Assembly: GCA_024509875.1 (NCBI GenBank)
Contig: JAMPIV010006387.1
Coordinates: 477,501 to 541,500 of the forward strand
Reading direction: 5' to 3'
Length of the DNA stretch: 64,000 nt
Source: Oreohelix idahoensis
Lineage: Eukaryota; Mollusca; Gastropoda; Stylommatophora; Oreohelicidae
A program made the position numbers and the translations under genes. A model generated the notes under the pieces. The model was given only the letters and a program-made list of their open reading frames with translations. It was not told the origin of the DNA and did not search any database. Positions 1 through 9,844 of this stretch are shown piece after piece (the stretch's first letter is position 1; every line of letters starts with the position of its first letter).

Positions 1-318
1 CACCAAAATATTCTGTCCACCTCTTCATTTGCTCCTGTATATTGCTGAGCAGTTTCCCATTCTTGTCTTTTATGAGGCAACTTGTTTGCTTGTATTTCCC
101 TGTTAGCTTCTTTGTGCTGCTATACAGTTCTCTCATATTTCCTTTGGCTGCAGCATCTTTTGCCTCTCTTGCCAACTCCTCAATATACTTCCTCTTGTCT
201 CTTTTGATACTTCTTTTTACTTCTTTGTTTGCTTCTGTGTACACTTCTTGAGCCTTGGCTTTGGATCTTCTGGTTTTGCTTGTGTTTAAATCTGCTTTCT
301 TGTTTATGCATCTATATA
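1..318 (-). pseudogene. LINE fragment, linker between endonuclease and RT
   Basis: The minus strand translates into a lysine/glutamate-rich helical stretch with EVYTEANKEVKRSIKRDKR-like and YIEELAREAKDAA-like segments, ending near a KRWTEYF-like motif. This is the linker that joins the APE endonuclease to the reverse transcriptase in RTE-type LINE ORF2 proteins. It runs off the left edge and is cut on its 5' side by the mariner remnant that starts about position 319. No catalytic motif lies inside the fragment, so the assignment rests on the characteristic linker wording alone. Confidence 0.6.
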
Positions 319-321
319 TAA

Positions 322-612
322 GCCAGACCACATACGGCTCAATTAACCCAGGAGAAAATTGAACAACTAGGGTGGCAACTTCTTGAACATCCGCCATACA
401 GCCCCGACTTAGCTCCGAGAGATGTCCACCTGTTTGGTCCACTGAAAACTCACCTTGGCGGCAAACGTTTCGTGGATGACGAAGAGGTTGAGCCTGAGGT
501 GCGAATGTGGCTGAGACAGCAGACCAAAGACTTCTATGCTGCAGGTTTTGAGGCACTGATAAAGCGATGGGATAGGTGTATCAATGTTGGTGGAGATTGT
601 ATTGAGAAATAA
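322..612 (+). pseudogene. mariner transposase, C-terminal fragment
   Basis: The frame opens with ARPHTA, the end of the mariner DNARPHTA motif, followed by HPPYSPDLAPRDVHLF. The last D of that motif is the third catalytic aspartate of the D,D34D transposase family. The protein ends with a natural TAA at 610-612. About 100 bases of AT-rich non-coding sequence follow, to a probable terminal end near position 711. The N-terminal DNA-binding domain and the first two catalytic aspartates are absent, so this is a 5'-truncated, inactive copy. It abuts LINE sequence on both sides. Confidence 0.85.
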
Positions 613-712
613 GGGGAAATGTAAGTGCAATAATAAATGGTTTTCAAGTTCGTATCTCATTTAGTTTTGTTAAATAGCCATTTATGACCTATTTACTGAC
701 TTGCCCTTGTAT

Positions 713-1159
713 ATACAATAATAATAATAATAATAATAATAGCCCCTTCAGTCATAACTGACTGTGGGAATACGCCCCTGGGGTGACAGCCCTCAGCTGC
801 TTATTTTCCTTATTTTCGACGTTTTATCCTCTCTTCGGCTTGTTGTGTGAGCTTCTTTTCGTCCAAACTGAGGTGGCGCCGCAGATAGCATCGCCACTTG
901 GTGCGATCGGCAGCTTCATCCTCCCAGGTTGCTGGATTTATGTACAGTGCCCTCATGTCTCTCTTGTACACATCTTTGAATCTCAGCTGCGGTCGCCCAA
1001 CTGTTCTTTTGCCATCTGCCAGTTGTCCGTAGAAGATATCTTTCCGGATGCGACCATCTTCCATGCGGCGGACATGGCCAAGCTAGCGTAGTCTACGCTG
1101 TCTAAGCAGTGTATACATGCTTTGAAGGCTAGCAAGTGACAACACCTCGACATTTGTCA
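713..1159 (-). pseudogene. LINE-F 3' end: ORF2 C-terminus, 3' UTR and ATT tail
   Basis: The minus strand encodes the C-terminal tail typical of many LINE ORF2 proteins: LGHVRRMEDGR, a GKRTVGRPQLRFKDV block and a WEDEAADRTKWR block. A conserved 3' UTR follows and ends in an (ATT)n tail (713-740 on the plus strand as ATA repeats). The same 3' UTR and tail recur at 36085-36162, which supports this as the true 3' terminus. A TAG lies in frame where a Trp is expected before LGHV. The upstream part of the same LINE continues at 2202-3035 beyond a solo LTR. Confidence 0.8.
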
Positions 1160-2201
1160 CTGTTAAGTCATATTTTTATTAATGTGAGTTAAGTGTTAAA
1201 GACTCATATGGATGGGTCGGATTTTTGTTACACACGCTAGTAAGCACGCTTTTAGTGATGAGATGATTTTTTTCAGTTGGGGGCTTTGTGCTCTGTAATT
1301 TTTGAACATAGCCCAATCTGAGTCTGTGTCAGTCTTTTTTTTTAAATATGATAAAGAAAGTGTTCGAAGGTTCTTAATGATAGTTGGGGGGGAGAAGCGG
1401 TTGAGTTTTGAGCTGGGTTCTCAAGCGGTGAGTCCGTGGTGAGTAATTCTCACGGGGAGTTGAACTAAGGGTCGGTGATCTCGGCAGTGCGTTCCTGGCA
1501 GAGCTTCGGGATGGTGGTTATCTATCTCGCTAGTGTGTTCCAGTGGATATTTTTTGTAAAGGGAGAATTTGATATTGAAGATATCTTTGAGGCCATGGAT
1601 TGTACCGGCCATTATTATTATGATTCATATTTCCTGTGATGGATTTTTCCCTTGTGATTGGAATAGATATATTGTGCTCAGAGTTGCGGTGTGCAACCGT
1701 TTGATGAATAGTTATTTTGATGTATATTTTTGCTGCATTATTATGTAACGTGAGCTGCTGTGTTCTGCAGCCTATGTACTTTGGAATCTGTACTTGTAAC
1801 TGAATTTTCACGGATTTACTTATCTGATGCCTCATGATTATGCTGTGAACCGTTTTGCTATGATGTCTGCGTGACTGTGCTGTCAATAAACTGTATAACG
1901 TTACAGCGGGTTTCAATATTTCCTGACCTCTACGTTCCTGTGGCGTGTGATCGCAGTGTGTTAGTATGAAAGGACGTATGACATTCGCGTATATGGATAT
2001 ACATATTTACACACTTGTCGGCCATCTGTAAGCCCGACCACGGCTGATTGTTATTGTCAGCAGACTATTTGTCTTCTTGTCACCGTCATTGATCTGACGC
2101 ATATCCCGCCACTGATATCTACATAAGGATTTATATCTTTACATAAAGTGTTGGCCTGTGCGGCCTACTAAAGAAGGTGTTAAAGCAAACAAACTTTAAC
2201 A
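1160..2201 (+). mobile_element. Solo LTR inserted in LINE-F
   Basis: The segment begins TGTTAAG and ends CTTTAACA, so it has TG...CA termini within a short inverted repeat. It is flanked on both sides by the 5-bp duplication GTCAC (1155-1159 and 2202-2206). Removing it together with one GTCAC rejoins the LINE-F codons for DKVTNVE. It holds no coding sequence. An AATAAA-like signal at about 1885 suggests plus orientation, but the orientation is only inferred. The parent LTR-retrotransposon family is not represented elsewhere in the window as far as I can see. Confidence 0.85.
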
Positions 2202-3035
2202 GTCACTTTATCTTTCCACGAAATGCCGAGGATGGGGCGTAGACACCGTAGATGGAAGGTATTAAACCTTCTTTCTTGCTTAGCAAAGGTTGTCCATGTC
2301 TCGCTACCATATAGAAGTGTACTGGTGACGCAGGCGTTATATACAGCAGCTTTGGTCTTCATTGCGAGTTTGGAGTTTCCCCAAACATGCGATGTGCGGC
2401 GGGCAAAGGCAGCTGCAGCTTTTCCATGCGGCTGTCAATTTCTATGTCCAGGGAGAGTTTGTCATTGATGGTAGACCCCAGGTATATGAAGTGGTGCACC
2501 ACTGCCAATTCATAGTTATCGATAGTGATAACTGGTGCAGCACCCACATCCTGACTCAGCACATTTGTTTTCTTTAGACTTATTGTGAGGCCAAAGTCCT
2601 TGCATGCTTAAGTGAAGCGATTCGTCAAACTCTGAAGCTCCTGTTGGCTTTGAGTGACGACTGCAGCGTCATATGCGAATAACAAGTCTCTTATAGTGAC
2701 CCTTCTGATTTTTGTTTTTGCCTTCAGCCTTAGAGATTAAACAGACGGCCATCTGACATAGTGTGAAGGCATATTCCTTCAGTTGCATCTCTGAATGCAT
2801 GTTTCAAGAGAAAGGCAAAGAAGACCCCGAAGAGGGTTGGAGCCAGAACGCAGCCTTGTTTAACGCCACTGCGTATGTCAAATGGCTGTGATGTGCTTCC
2901 AGCATACTGGACTGTTCCCTTCATGTCCTCATGGAATGACTTTATCATTTCCAGCAATTTAGCAGAGCAGCCTATTTTCATGAGGATTTTGAAGAGTCCA
3001 TCCTTACTAACCAGGTCAAATGCAAGATAAGCCCA
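2202..3035 (-). pseudogene. LINE-F ORF2, reverse transcriptase part
   Basis: The minus strand reads through an RT core: a KAFDLVSKDGLF-like motif A region at about 3000-3035, SGVKQGCVLAPTLFG at about 2850, then a YLGST block and a STLLYGSETW block near 2320. Frames change several times and stops interrupt it. The catalytic box, normally FADD, reads FAYD near 2680, so an active-site aspartate is lost. The copy is 5'-truncated inside RT motif A; no endonuclease domain precedes it. It belongs with 713-1159. Confidence 0.8.
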
Positions 3036-4109
3036 TACCTTGAGGGCTTATGACGTCTCATTATATTTTATTCTCCACACTTTCAATAGACTTTCTTGTG
3101 ACATGATGAGAAGACCAGTCCCTCACACTAGTGACATCTCTTAAGACATTATTATTTCAACAGGGGATACAATTATAGAAACATTTTAGTAATAACATTT
3201 ATGGACAAGATGTCCTTCATATTTATTTAACTTTGTATATAAATACATTTCCTTTTGAGTTGAACATTCCTGTTTCCAAAAAAATTGATCAAGAAAATTA
3301 AAAATTGTAAAGAAATGTTATAACTTTAACCACTGTCTTACGTAAGTTCACTATATTGAGTTACAGTTGTGTTTAAGTATTATCATATCACCACACATAC
3401 ATTACCCTAGACACGTAGCCATATAACATAATAGAACCTAAATATTACACAGAGTGAGATCTGAGAGTGGTAGCGGTTAGGTACCCTGAGAATACATCAT
3501 CATCATCAACTATTAGAGTCAGTGACTTACATACGAGTAGCTTGACCTCACTCTGGTGACACTTACTGTTTAACAACAATAACCTCTAAAACCACCACAA
3601 TGATACTATAAAATACAATCATTATACATGATATAGTCATAGGTTATATTCAGGTTGGAGTTATATGAGTCCTAATAAGGACTGTTAGGTTATTATTCAG
3701 GTTGGTTTTCGTCTTCAGCAATCATACCAGGAAATACAATCATTATACCTGATTCCATAAAATATAATCATTATACATGATACAGTCATAGTAAAACTAA
3801 AATACTAAAGTGATATTATATACAGGTGTAGGTTATTTTCAGGTGGGTTCCCTTTTCAACAATCATACACAATCATTATACATGATACTATCAAATACAA
3901 TCATTATATATGATATAGGCATATTAAAACTCCTAAAAGTTTATAGTAAGTTTACCTACCCTCTAAGACTAATACAGGCCAGATTTTGACTCGACTTAGT
4001 GAAGCAAGTCTACCCGGCATGCAAGGAATCAGTCTTGACAGCTTTCTCTTCTCAAGTCTATCTTCTGGCTGGTCTTCGTGTGTGTTTGTGTATTGAATAA
4101 AACGTGCCC
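3036..4109. repeat. AT-rich non-coding stretch with irregular direct repeats
   Basis: No gene is visible. Between about 3605 and 3920 a roughly 25-base motif of the form AATACAATCATTATACATGA recurs at least five times with variable spacing. It is interspersed with GGTTAT-TTCAGGTTGG-like segments. This looks like a decayed minisatellite or LTR interior. An AATAAA signal sits near 4096. I cannot assign it to a known element. Confidence 0.5.
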
Positions 4110-4136
4110 ATATATATATATATATATATATATATA
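4110..4136. repeat. (TA)n microsatellite
   Basis: A perfect TA dinucleotide run of about 13 units. Confidence 0.95.
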
Positions 4137-4170
4137 GGTAGATGCAGATAAATTCTACTGCGTAAGGAAC

Positions 4171-4252
4171 CCTTTTGATTGGTTCTCGGCGTTTTAGTCT
4201 TTTTAATTGCCGGGCCTTTTGATTTGTTCTCGGCGTTTTAGTCTTTTTAATG
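4171..4252. repeat. Two-copy 44-bp tandem repeat
   Basis: A unit beginning CCTTTTGATT and containing TCTCGGCGTTTTAGTC occurs twice at 44-bp spacing, with a few differences. Confidence 0.85.
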
Positions 4253-4300
4253 GCTTTTCGTTATACCGCGTTCCGAACTAACAGGTTTTATGCCTAATTT

Positions 4301-4610
4301 GGGACCCAAAGATGCAGCAATAGAGAATGCAGTCAGCGACCCATAGCTTGACTGCTTGCATCAGAGTCAGCGAATCTGAGCTGACTAAGACCCTACTCCA
4401 CCTCCACGTGGTGGTCCTGGACACAGTCTGCATCACTGCAGTCTGGCTGAGCGAGTAGGGATCGCAGAGGGAAGGCAAACCCGGTCCCAAAAACTGTTGT
4501 GCTGAAGTCGGATGTGTCGACCGAAAGGTGCAGATATCACAGCTCCGGCGTAAACAGACACAACGCAACCAACGTCCTTTTCAGAACGAACGAGGAAGAG
4601 GAAGAAGAAG
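4301..4610 (+). mobile_element. 310-bp retroposon with GAA-rich tail (copy 1)
   Basis: The segment is flanked by an exact 11-bp duplication, ATGCCTAATTT (4290-4300 and 4611-4621), and ends in a GAGGAAGAGGAAGAAGAAG tail. A second copy lies inverted at 32103-32444. Together these mark target-primed retroposition. There is no convincing tRNA-like A/B box, and the ORFs that cross it are probably fortuitous. It may be a SINE or the truncated 3' end of an unrepresented LINE. Its tail resembles those of LINE-A and LINE-C. Confidence 0.8.
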
Positions 4611-4813
4611 ATGCCTAATTTATTCTGTCTGCCGCCATCTTCCGTGACTTCGTGTAATTTATTCTGTCTCAGAGTCTGTTGAACGTGGATTGGCTCTGCA
4701 CATTTGTCTATCGACATAGTGTATTAACAAAGAAGTTAACACGACTTTACGACATAGCCCCATCCTTTCCTAGCTGTGACCTGTCATAGCTGATGTGTAA
4801 ACACCTTCTGTAG

Positions 4814-5797
4814 TTATTCGTTTCTCGTCTGTACTTCCAGAGTAATAGGGTGTCGACTTAAAAAATCAGCTCCTACATTTTCTCTTCCCGGAATGTAATT
4901 CACTGTAAAGGCATAAGGCGTCAGAAGCAGACTCCACCTTAACAATCTCGAATTTAACTTTCTAGATGCAGCCAAGAATGTTAAAGGCTGGTGATCGTTT
5001 TGGACAATGAAGTGTGTCCCATACAGGTAAGGTGAAAATTTGTCGATGGACCAAATTAGAGCCAAACATTCTTTCTCTATTGTCGAGTAATTCAACTCAG
5101 CTGCATTCAGATTCCTACCGGCGTAGGCGACTGGTAAAAGTTCCTCTGGCTGAACTTTTGATTGCCGCAAGAGAGTTGCACCAATACCTATACTGCTAGC
5201 GTCCGTCATTAATACAAATTCATGTGGGATATCGGGTAGCGTAAGGATGGGTTTGCTGGTGAGTTTTGCTTTTAGCTCTGTGTAAGCTTTTTCACAATCA
5301 GCATTCCATTGGATTTTGTCACGCTGTCCTTTCTTAGTTAGGTTAGTTAATGGTGCACACACAGAGTTTAAGTGGGGTATGTATTTCTGATAGAACCCAC
5401 ATAATGACACAAATGATCTTTCATCTTTCTTCGTTTGAGGTCTGGGTGCCTTCTTTAACTTCTCTATATTCTTTGGGTCAGGAGACATATGACCTGTAGA
5501 AATAGTGTGACATAGAAATTCCAACTCCTTACAACCGATATAGCACTTGGTTGGACGTGCAGTCAATCCAGTTTCTCTCAGTCTGTCAAACAACAAGGAG
5601 AGCGCTAATATATGCTCTTCAAATGTGTTTGTAGCAACAAGAATATCATCCATAAAGTTAGTGATACGGGGGTTTTGTAGAGGTTCCAACAATTTCCTCA
5701 TCATTCTTGTAAAGATACTTGGAGCATTTTTCAGTCCAAAGGGTAGTACAATAAACTCGTAGTGTCCGCCCGATATACTAAATGCCAGCATTTTCCT
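4814..5797 (-). pseudogene. gypsy-1 RT C-terminal half and RNase H
   Basis: This ORF of about 325 codons carries LPFGLKNAPSIF, the RT catalytic box FMDDILV, the LTARPTKCYIG connection region, and RNase H with MTDASSIGIG and a STIEKECLALIW block. It ends with a YIPGRENVGADFLSR motif, the usual end of gypsy RNase H. A TAA at 5798-5800 separates it from the upstream RT half in the same frame. Enzyme motifs look intact; the protein as a whole cannot be made without readthrough. Confidence 0.9.
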
Positions 5798-5800
5798 AAT

Positions 5801-5992
5801 TTATTGTTTCACTGGTATTTGGTAGTATCCCTTGCTTAGATCTACCTTCGATACATACCTAGCTTTACTCAGTGTAGAGAACAGCTGGTTGGTGTCAGGT
5901 AATGGGTCCACCTGAGATTCTGTGATAGCATTTAGCTTTCTGTAGTCAATACATAACCTGTGTTCACCACTCGGGTTTCTTAATAGCACCAC
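5801..5992 (-). pseudogene. gypsy-1 RT N-terminal half, after the LINE-A insert
   Basis: The minus strand encodes VVLLRNPSGEHRLCIDYRKLN, then DPLPDTNQLFSTLSKA and KVDLSKGYYQIPVK, the fingers/palm part of a gypsy RT with the motif A aspartate in KVDLSKG. It stops at TAA 5798-5800. Its 5' edge is the 11-bp TSD AATAGCACCAC at 5982-5992 (plus strand), created when a LINE-A 3' end landed here. Confidence 0.9.
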
Positions 5993-6200
5993 TTCTTCTT
6001 CTTCTTCGATCCTTAACCACCGACCGTCAAAGCAGTCAGTGGCCATCACGCCTAGTGGCGTCTTGTAGGGCAACAACAAATTGATTCCACTTTGCACGGT
6101 CGGTGGCCATCCTTCGTACAGTGCCCCAACTCTGGTTCATTCTTTGCATCTCAGCCTCCACAGTCCTCCGCCAAGTTGTTTTTGGTCGGCCTCTCTTTCG
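5993..6200 (-). mobile_element. 5'-truncated LINE-A 3' end inserted in gypsy-1
   Basis: This 208-bp minus-strand fragment matches the 3' end of LINE-A at 16309-16515. It has a GRPK-type C-terminal block, MQRMN-like wording, the TTTGACGGTCGGTGGTTA 3' UTR and a GAA-repeat tail. It is flanked by the exact 11-bp duplication AATAGCACCAC (5982-5992 and 6201-6211). It is therefore a dead-on-arrival LINE insertion that postdates gypsy-1. Confidence 0.92.
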
Positions 6201-6532
6201 AATAGCACCACACTTGAGATAATTTTCTCCTTCAACAGATAATCAACTTCCTCCCTTAGTGCTTGGGCTTTCGCATAGGGTATAGGGTATGTTCTCATGC
6301 ATACTGGTGTAGAGTCAGTAACCTTCGTGTCATACTCTAACAGATTCGTACGACCTGGCTTATCTGTGAGCACATCAGCATGGGTTTCCAACACCTTCTG
6401 AACCATCTTCTTCTGCTCTGGAGTTAAATGTTCACTAATGTTTACTTGAACATAATCATCTGTAGTTGTGAGTAGATATTCCATAGAGTGAAGTGGTTCA
6501 CCGTGCATTTCTGTTGCAATGGCTATGGTCAT
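6201..6532 (-). pseudogene. gypsy-1 RT leader segment
   Basis: It carries HLTPEQKKMVQKVLETHADVLTDKPGRT, the spacer found just before RT in Gmr1-like polyproteins, followed by YPIPYAKAQALREEVDYLL. Compared with gypsy-2, about nine residues equivalent to HSESPYSSS are missing just before the LINE-A junction. Downstream the ORF runs artificially into inserted LINE sequence. Confidence 0.85.
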
Positions 6533-6560
6533 GATATGTGCAACTTCTGATGATTCCTTG

Positions 6561-6900
6561 TCATAGTATTTTTTTTAGAAGATTGACATGATATATCTTC
6601 TCCTTTCCTTTCTTGTCAATCTTATAATTGGTCCTAGAAAGTTTTTCCTGTTTGACATAGGGTCCCTGCCATCGAATCTGAAATTTATTATTGCTTCTGG
6701 GCAACAATAATAACACCTTTTCACCCACCTCCAGTTCCCTATCCTTTGCTTTTTTGTTGTAGTACGCAGCATGCTTCCTCCTGGCCTGTCTTAAGTTATC
6801 ATTTGCCAGTTTCCAACCTGTTTTCAATCGAGATGTCAACTCGTTGACGTATTGGTATGAGGAAGTCACTGTTTCCTCTGCCAATATATTTTATTGTTTG
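6561..6900 (-). pseudogene. gypsy-1 integrase C-terminal region
   Basis: The sequence encodes SSYQYVNELTSRLKTGW, HAAYYNKKAKDRELEVG and VLLLLPRSNNKFQIRWQGPY, then KIYHVNLLKK. This is the DNA-binding C-terminal domain of a gypsy integrase, ending right before the RT leader. The frame differs from the RT frame because of a length change in an A-run at about 6570. The DDE catalytic core is missing, because the copy ends at about 6943 against an R2-type LINE. Confidence 0.88.
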
Positions 6901-6944
6901 ATAATGTTAAATACTGCTTCACTATGTTCAAAGGTAATTCAACA

Positions 6945-7477
6945 GAAAATAAAAATGACAGACAAAGGACTGTAGATCATAGACCAAAGCAGACTCTTAG
7001 GAAAGTTCAAGCTGTGGTGCCTCCAGTTAATGTTAATCCCTAAATTGCTATGGCCACTGCTTATATATGAAATAATCACAAGTACATTGGAATCTATACA
7101 GAGAAAGGTCAACAAGGAAATGATTAGGGGTACCACCAGGTCTGTCAGACGCAGCACTGTACCGCAAAAAGTCAAAGTTGTGCTTCCTTTCAAGTCAGTT
7201 GTGCAAGAATGCAAAGCAGGAAAGGCGAGGCTCGCATTGATTCTGTGCGTCAGCAGATGACGCAGTAAAGTCCGTTCAGCCCACACTGAAAACTAGAAGG
7301 AAGTGGAAAATGGATGAAGCTGTTGGTGCTGCTCAAGAGTGGCTCACGCTGAAGGAGGTAATCGGATACATACAGACACATAAATGGGGATTGGACCATG
7401 GTGACGTCCGTTTGTGGTCCAAGGCATCAAACAGGGAACGCGGAGACTAATTCGTGGCATTCGAGAAGCTGAGAATG
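6945..7477 (+). pseudogene. R2-type LINE ORF, part before the solo LTR
   Basis: Across three frames this encodes the post-RT region of an R2/Hero-like LINE protein: KFKLWCLQ, LLWPLLIYEIITSTLE, a PFKSVVQECKAGKARL block, KTRRKWKMDEAV and EWLTLKEVIGYIQ, then WSKASNRER and RGIREAEN. The RT catalytic domain itself is missing, so the copy is 5'-truncated. Frameshifts show decay. It stops at the GAATG duplication (7473-7477) bordering a solo LTR and resumes at 8792. Confidence 0.78.
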
Positions 7478-8791
7478 TGTCCCATAATTGGGTTCGCTCT
7501 CTTTTCCTCTCCGGCAGTATTGTTATTTTAGAGTCATTGTTTGCACTTCTTCTCCGTAATAATTCGTCTTGTCTGTTTACCTCACCATTCCTGCTGACAG
7601 AGTAGACAGGTGATGCAATATTGACCGACAGTCATGTTGGTAAAATTCTCCTGTACCAAACCTTGGCCGCGACAGCTTAACACGACGTACGCCCAGCAGT
7701 TTATTTAGCGCTGATATGGCTATTGTGATTCACTAATTATTGTCGTGAAGAGTTACAGCCCTGATGGTTACATAAGGGTCGGTGTTTGCACAAGGACGGG
7801 GAGATAAGGCCTGGAAAACTACCATTATTAGCAAGGAAAACCGGAACCTGAGGAATCTGAAACACTGAGTCAAAGTGGACCGAATTGTAAAGTAACAACA
7901 CCGCAGAACACGTGTAAGAGGCATCTTCAACAAGTTGCCTTAGCTATTTCTCTGAGCCAGTAGTCTGTCGGTGAACCCAAAGATTTTGGTCGGTTGTACC
8001 AGTTTAGGGTACTAAATCAGGAATAAGTGAGGGTACACGTGGCCTGAAGTCGACACTAGATGCCATCATCAGACGGCTCTTAGCGACCCGGGACCAGCTT
8101 GGTAGTTACTCCATGACACTTCTTGGAACGTGCTACAACTTTCAAACTTGACCAGTGACGAGTATGAATCAGGCATCCATCTACAAAGAACCAAACATCA
8201 GCTGGAGCAGAACAGACAAACTCATTGGCAGCTAAGTAGAAACATAAAAGCTGCCAAGTGAACTATCCAATTTTTAACGCAATAACATCACTCAGTGATA
8301 TAACTTTTCTATAAGGAATTATTAATTTTTATAACTGTTAAAACATAATTGATTATTAAATTTATTACTTATATAAAGACAAATCTAAAGTTGATTTAAT
8401 CATATTGAATGTACTACAACCATTTATCAGACCATTTCTTAAATACACTTAATCAGGGCTATACAATAATAATAAGAGACATTTCGCTGAATTAATTCAG
8501 CTGAGGGCTTGAACGAGCTTACGAATTATAAGAAAACCCTATCCTTCACAAAAGTTGACGGCAGATACTAGAGTTAACATTTGCTCAGCCTCATGCAGCA
8601 TTGTTCTCGCTTTTCTGAATATCTTGTGAAAACTACCGTGAGGTAGAAGCATCATTATTCTTCTACCTACAACTCTGCCAAGAGTAATCTGGTGCGAAGG
8701 TAGACACCTTTGAAGACCCACATTAGTTACTCTTGAGTTTTGGCCGCTGTTGGACCACTACTGCAGAGCTAAGGGGAGGCAACCCGTGACA
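7478..8791 (+). mobile_element. Solo LTR, family L3, inserted in the R2-type LINE
   Basis: The segment starts TGTCCCATAATTGGG, ends GGCAACCCGTGACA, and is flanked by the 5-bp duplication GAATG (7473-7477 and 8792-8796). Joining the flanks restores the LINE codons GIREAEN-DKRMEKAV in one frame. Related copies lie at 46985-49375 (same orientation) and 40916-41706 (opposite). They share blocks such as GTTTGCACAAG-ACGGGAGATAA and CCTTTGAAGACCCACATTAG. No coding sequence is recognised. The strand given is only relative to the other copies. Confidence 0.88.
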
Positions 8792-9465
8792 GAATGATAA
8801 GAGGATGGAAAAAGCGGTGCAGCAAGCCCAACAAGACCAATGGACTACATGGGAAGAAGCCCTGCAGAGGTCCTTGACATGGAATGATATATGGTGCCTC
8901 TTAAACTCAGCTTCATTATCAGATCAATGTATGATACGTCCGCAAATCTAATGAGATGGGGAAAGTCTGATGATACTCAGTGCCCCCTGTGCCATGGGAT
9001 GCAGACACTGGAACATGTACTCTCAGCTTGCAAGGTGTCATTAGTGCAAGGCGATACACGTGGCATGAAAGTCAGCACATACCAAACCAAGTAGCAGTTT
9101 ACCATCTATTCTTGACTGTGCAAATGACTGGGAGATGGCAGAAGATCTACCTGGGCAAGGGACATATCCAGAAAGTATCAGAAGATTTCGAAGATGTCCA
9201 GATATAGTGCTACATTTCTCATCATCGCACCAGATTATAATGATTGAGCTGACCGTGTCGTTTGAATCCAGATTGGACGAGCAATAGTCGTTCAAAGTAT
9301 AATTATTTGGTCACGGATTTGAGACACGACGGGTTCACTGCAAGGGCCATGGCTGTTGAGGTAGGTGCAAGAGGGCTAGTGGTTACCTCAATGTATGGTC
9401 TACTGAAACTGTTGGGTTTGAAAGGACAGTCAAGAACAATGGCACTTAAGAGACTCAATGAGTAG
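8792..9465 (+). pseudogene. R2-type LINE ORF: CCHC zinc finger and restriction-like endonuclease
   Basis: After the solo LTR the ORF continues with WTTWEEAL and SLTWNDIW, FIIRSMYDTSANLMRWG, then the CCHC finger CPLCHGMQTLEHVLSAC. Further on come PNQVAVYHLF and a PDIVLHFSSSHQIIMIELT-like stretch, the PD-(D/E)xK-type endonuclease core placed C-terminal to the RT in R2-like LINEs. The last block is VEVGARGLVV, ending with KLLGLKGQSRTMALKRL and a natural stop at 9463-9465. Small frameshifts occur near 8890 and 9080. R2-type LINEs normally target specific sites, but the target cannot be read because the 5' end is truncated. Confidence 0.8.
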
Positions 9466-9807
9466 TGCAATGTTTGTAGTACAAACCAGGACAGTAATTT
9501 ATTTTCAACATAATGGTTACTTTCACAATTGCCTCCAGCTGGCAGAAAAACAGGAGTGAAATTGAAAGCTCCAAAGTGGAGTGGGTTAAATTCTCTACAC
9601 AAGACAACAGGAGGCTGACACTTGGGAGTCAGAATGCCTCCTGTTGTATCTCTTTGTATAGAGTTTCCTGTCATCTCTACTATGCAGTTTCACAGGCCTG
9701 TCTGTCCTTAACTGTAGGATTTGCTGACTTTCAATATGTTATATAACACAAAGGTAGTGAACGGCCGAGAGTTTTATTTCCAGTTCACATCAAGTGCCAT
9801 CTCTGAA
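9466..9807 (+). other. Probable 3' UTR of the R2-type LINE
   Basis: No coding signal. The sequence follows directly after the R2-type ORF stop and ends at the CTT-repeat boundary of LINE-C, so it is most simply the 3' UTR of that LINE. I did not see a second copy with which to fix its end. Confidence 0.45.
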
Positions 9808-9825
9808 CTTCTTCTTCTTCTTCTT
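9808..9825 (-). repeat. (CTT)n, tail of LINE-C
   Basis: About six CTT units (GAA on the LINE strand) sit immediately after the LINE-C ORF2 stop and a very short 3' UTR, as expected for a non-LTR element tail. Confidence 0.75.
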
Positions 9826-9844
9826 GCGATCGCATCTTTGATGA

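Larger units (their letters stand above)
4801..6943 (-). mobile_element. Gmr1-like Ty3/gypsy copy 1 (gypsy-1), partial
   Basis: On the minus strand, 5' to 3', the piece carries the integrase C-terminal end, then RT, then RNase H. Integrase before RT is the order of Gmr1-type gypsy elements and differs from the usual gypsy order with integrase last. Gag, protease, the integrase core and both LTRs are missing or unrecognised. Protein wording is close to gypsy-2 at 53777-59945, so both belong to one subfamily. The copy has an in-frame stop, an internal deletion and a LINE-A insertion, so it is inactive. Confidence 0.85.

Noticed and set aside
4278..4717. Overlapping frames conserved between the two 310-bp retroposons
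   Set aside because: The conservation is of DNA between repeat copies; all frames are equally similar and none has a domain.
6560..6580. Possible programmed frameshift at the A-run between gypsy-1 integrase and RT
   Set aside because: Gypsy-1 shifts +1 and gypsy-2 shifts -1 at the same A-run, so random length change from an in-frame ancestor is the simpler reading.
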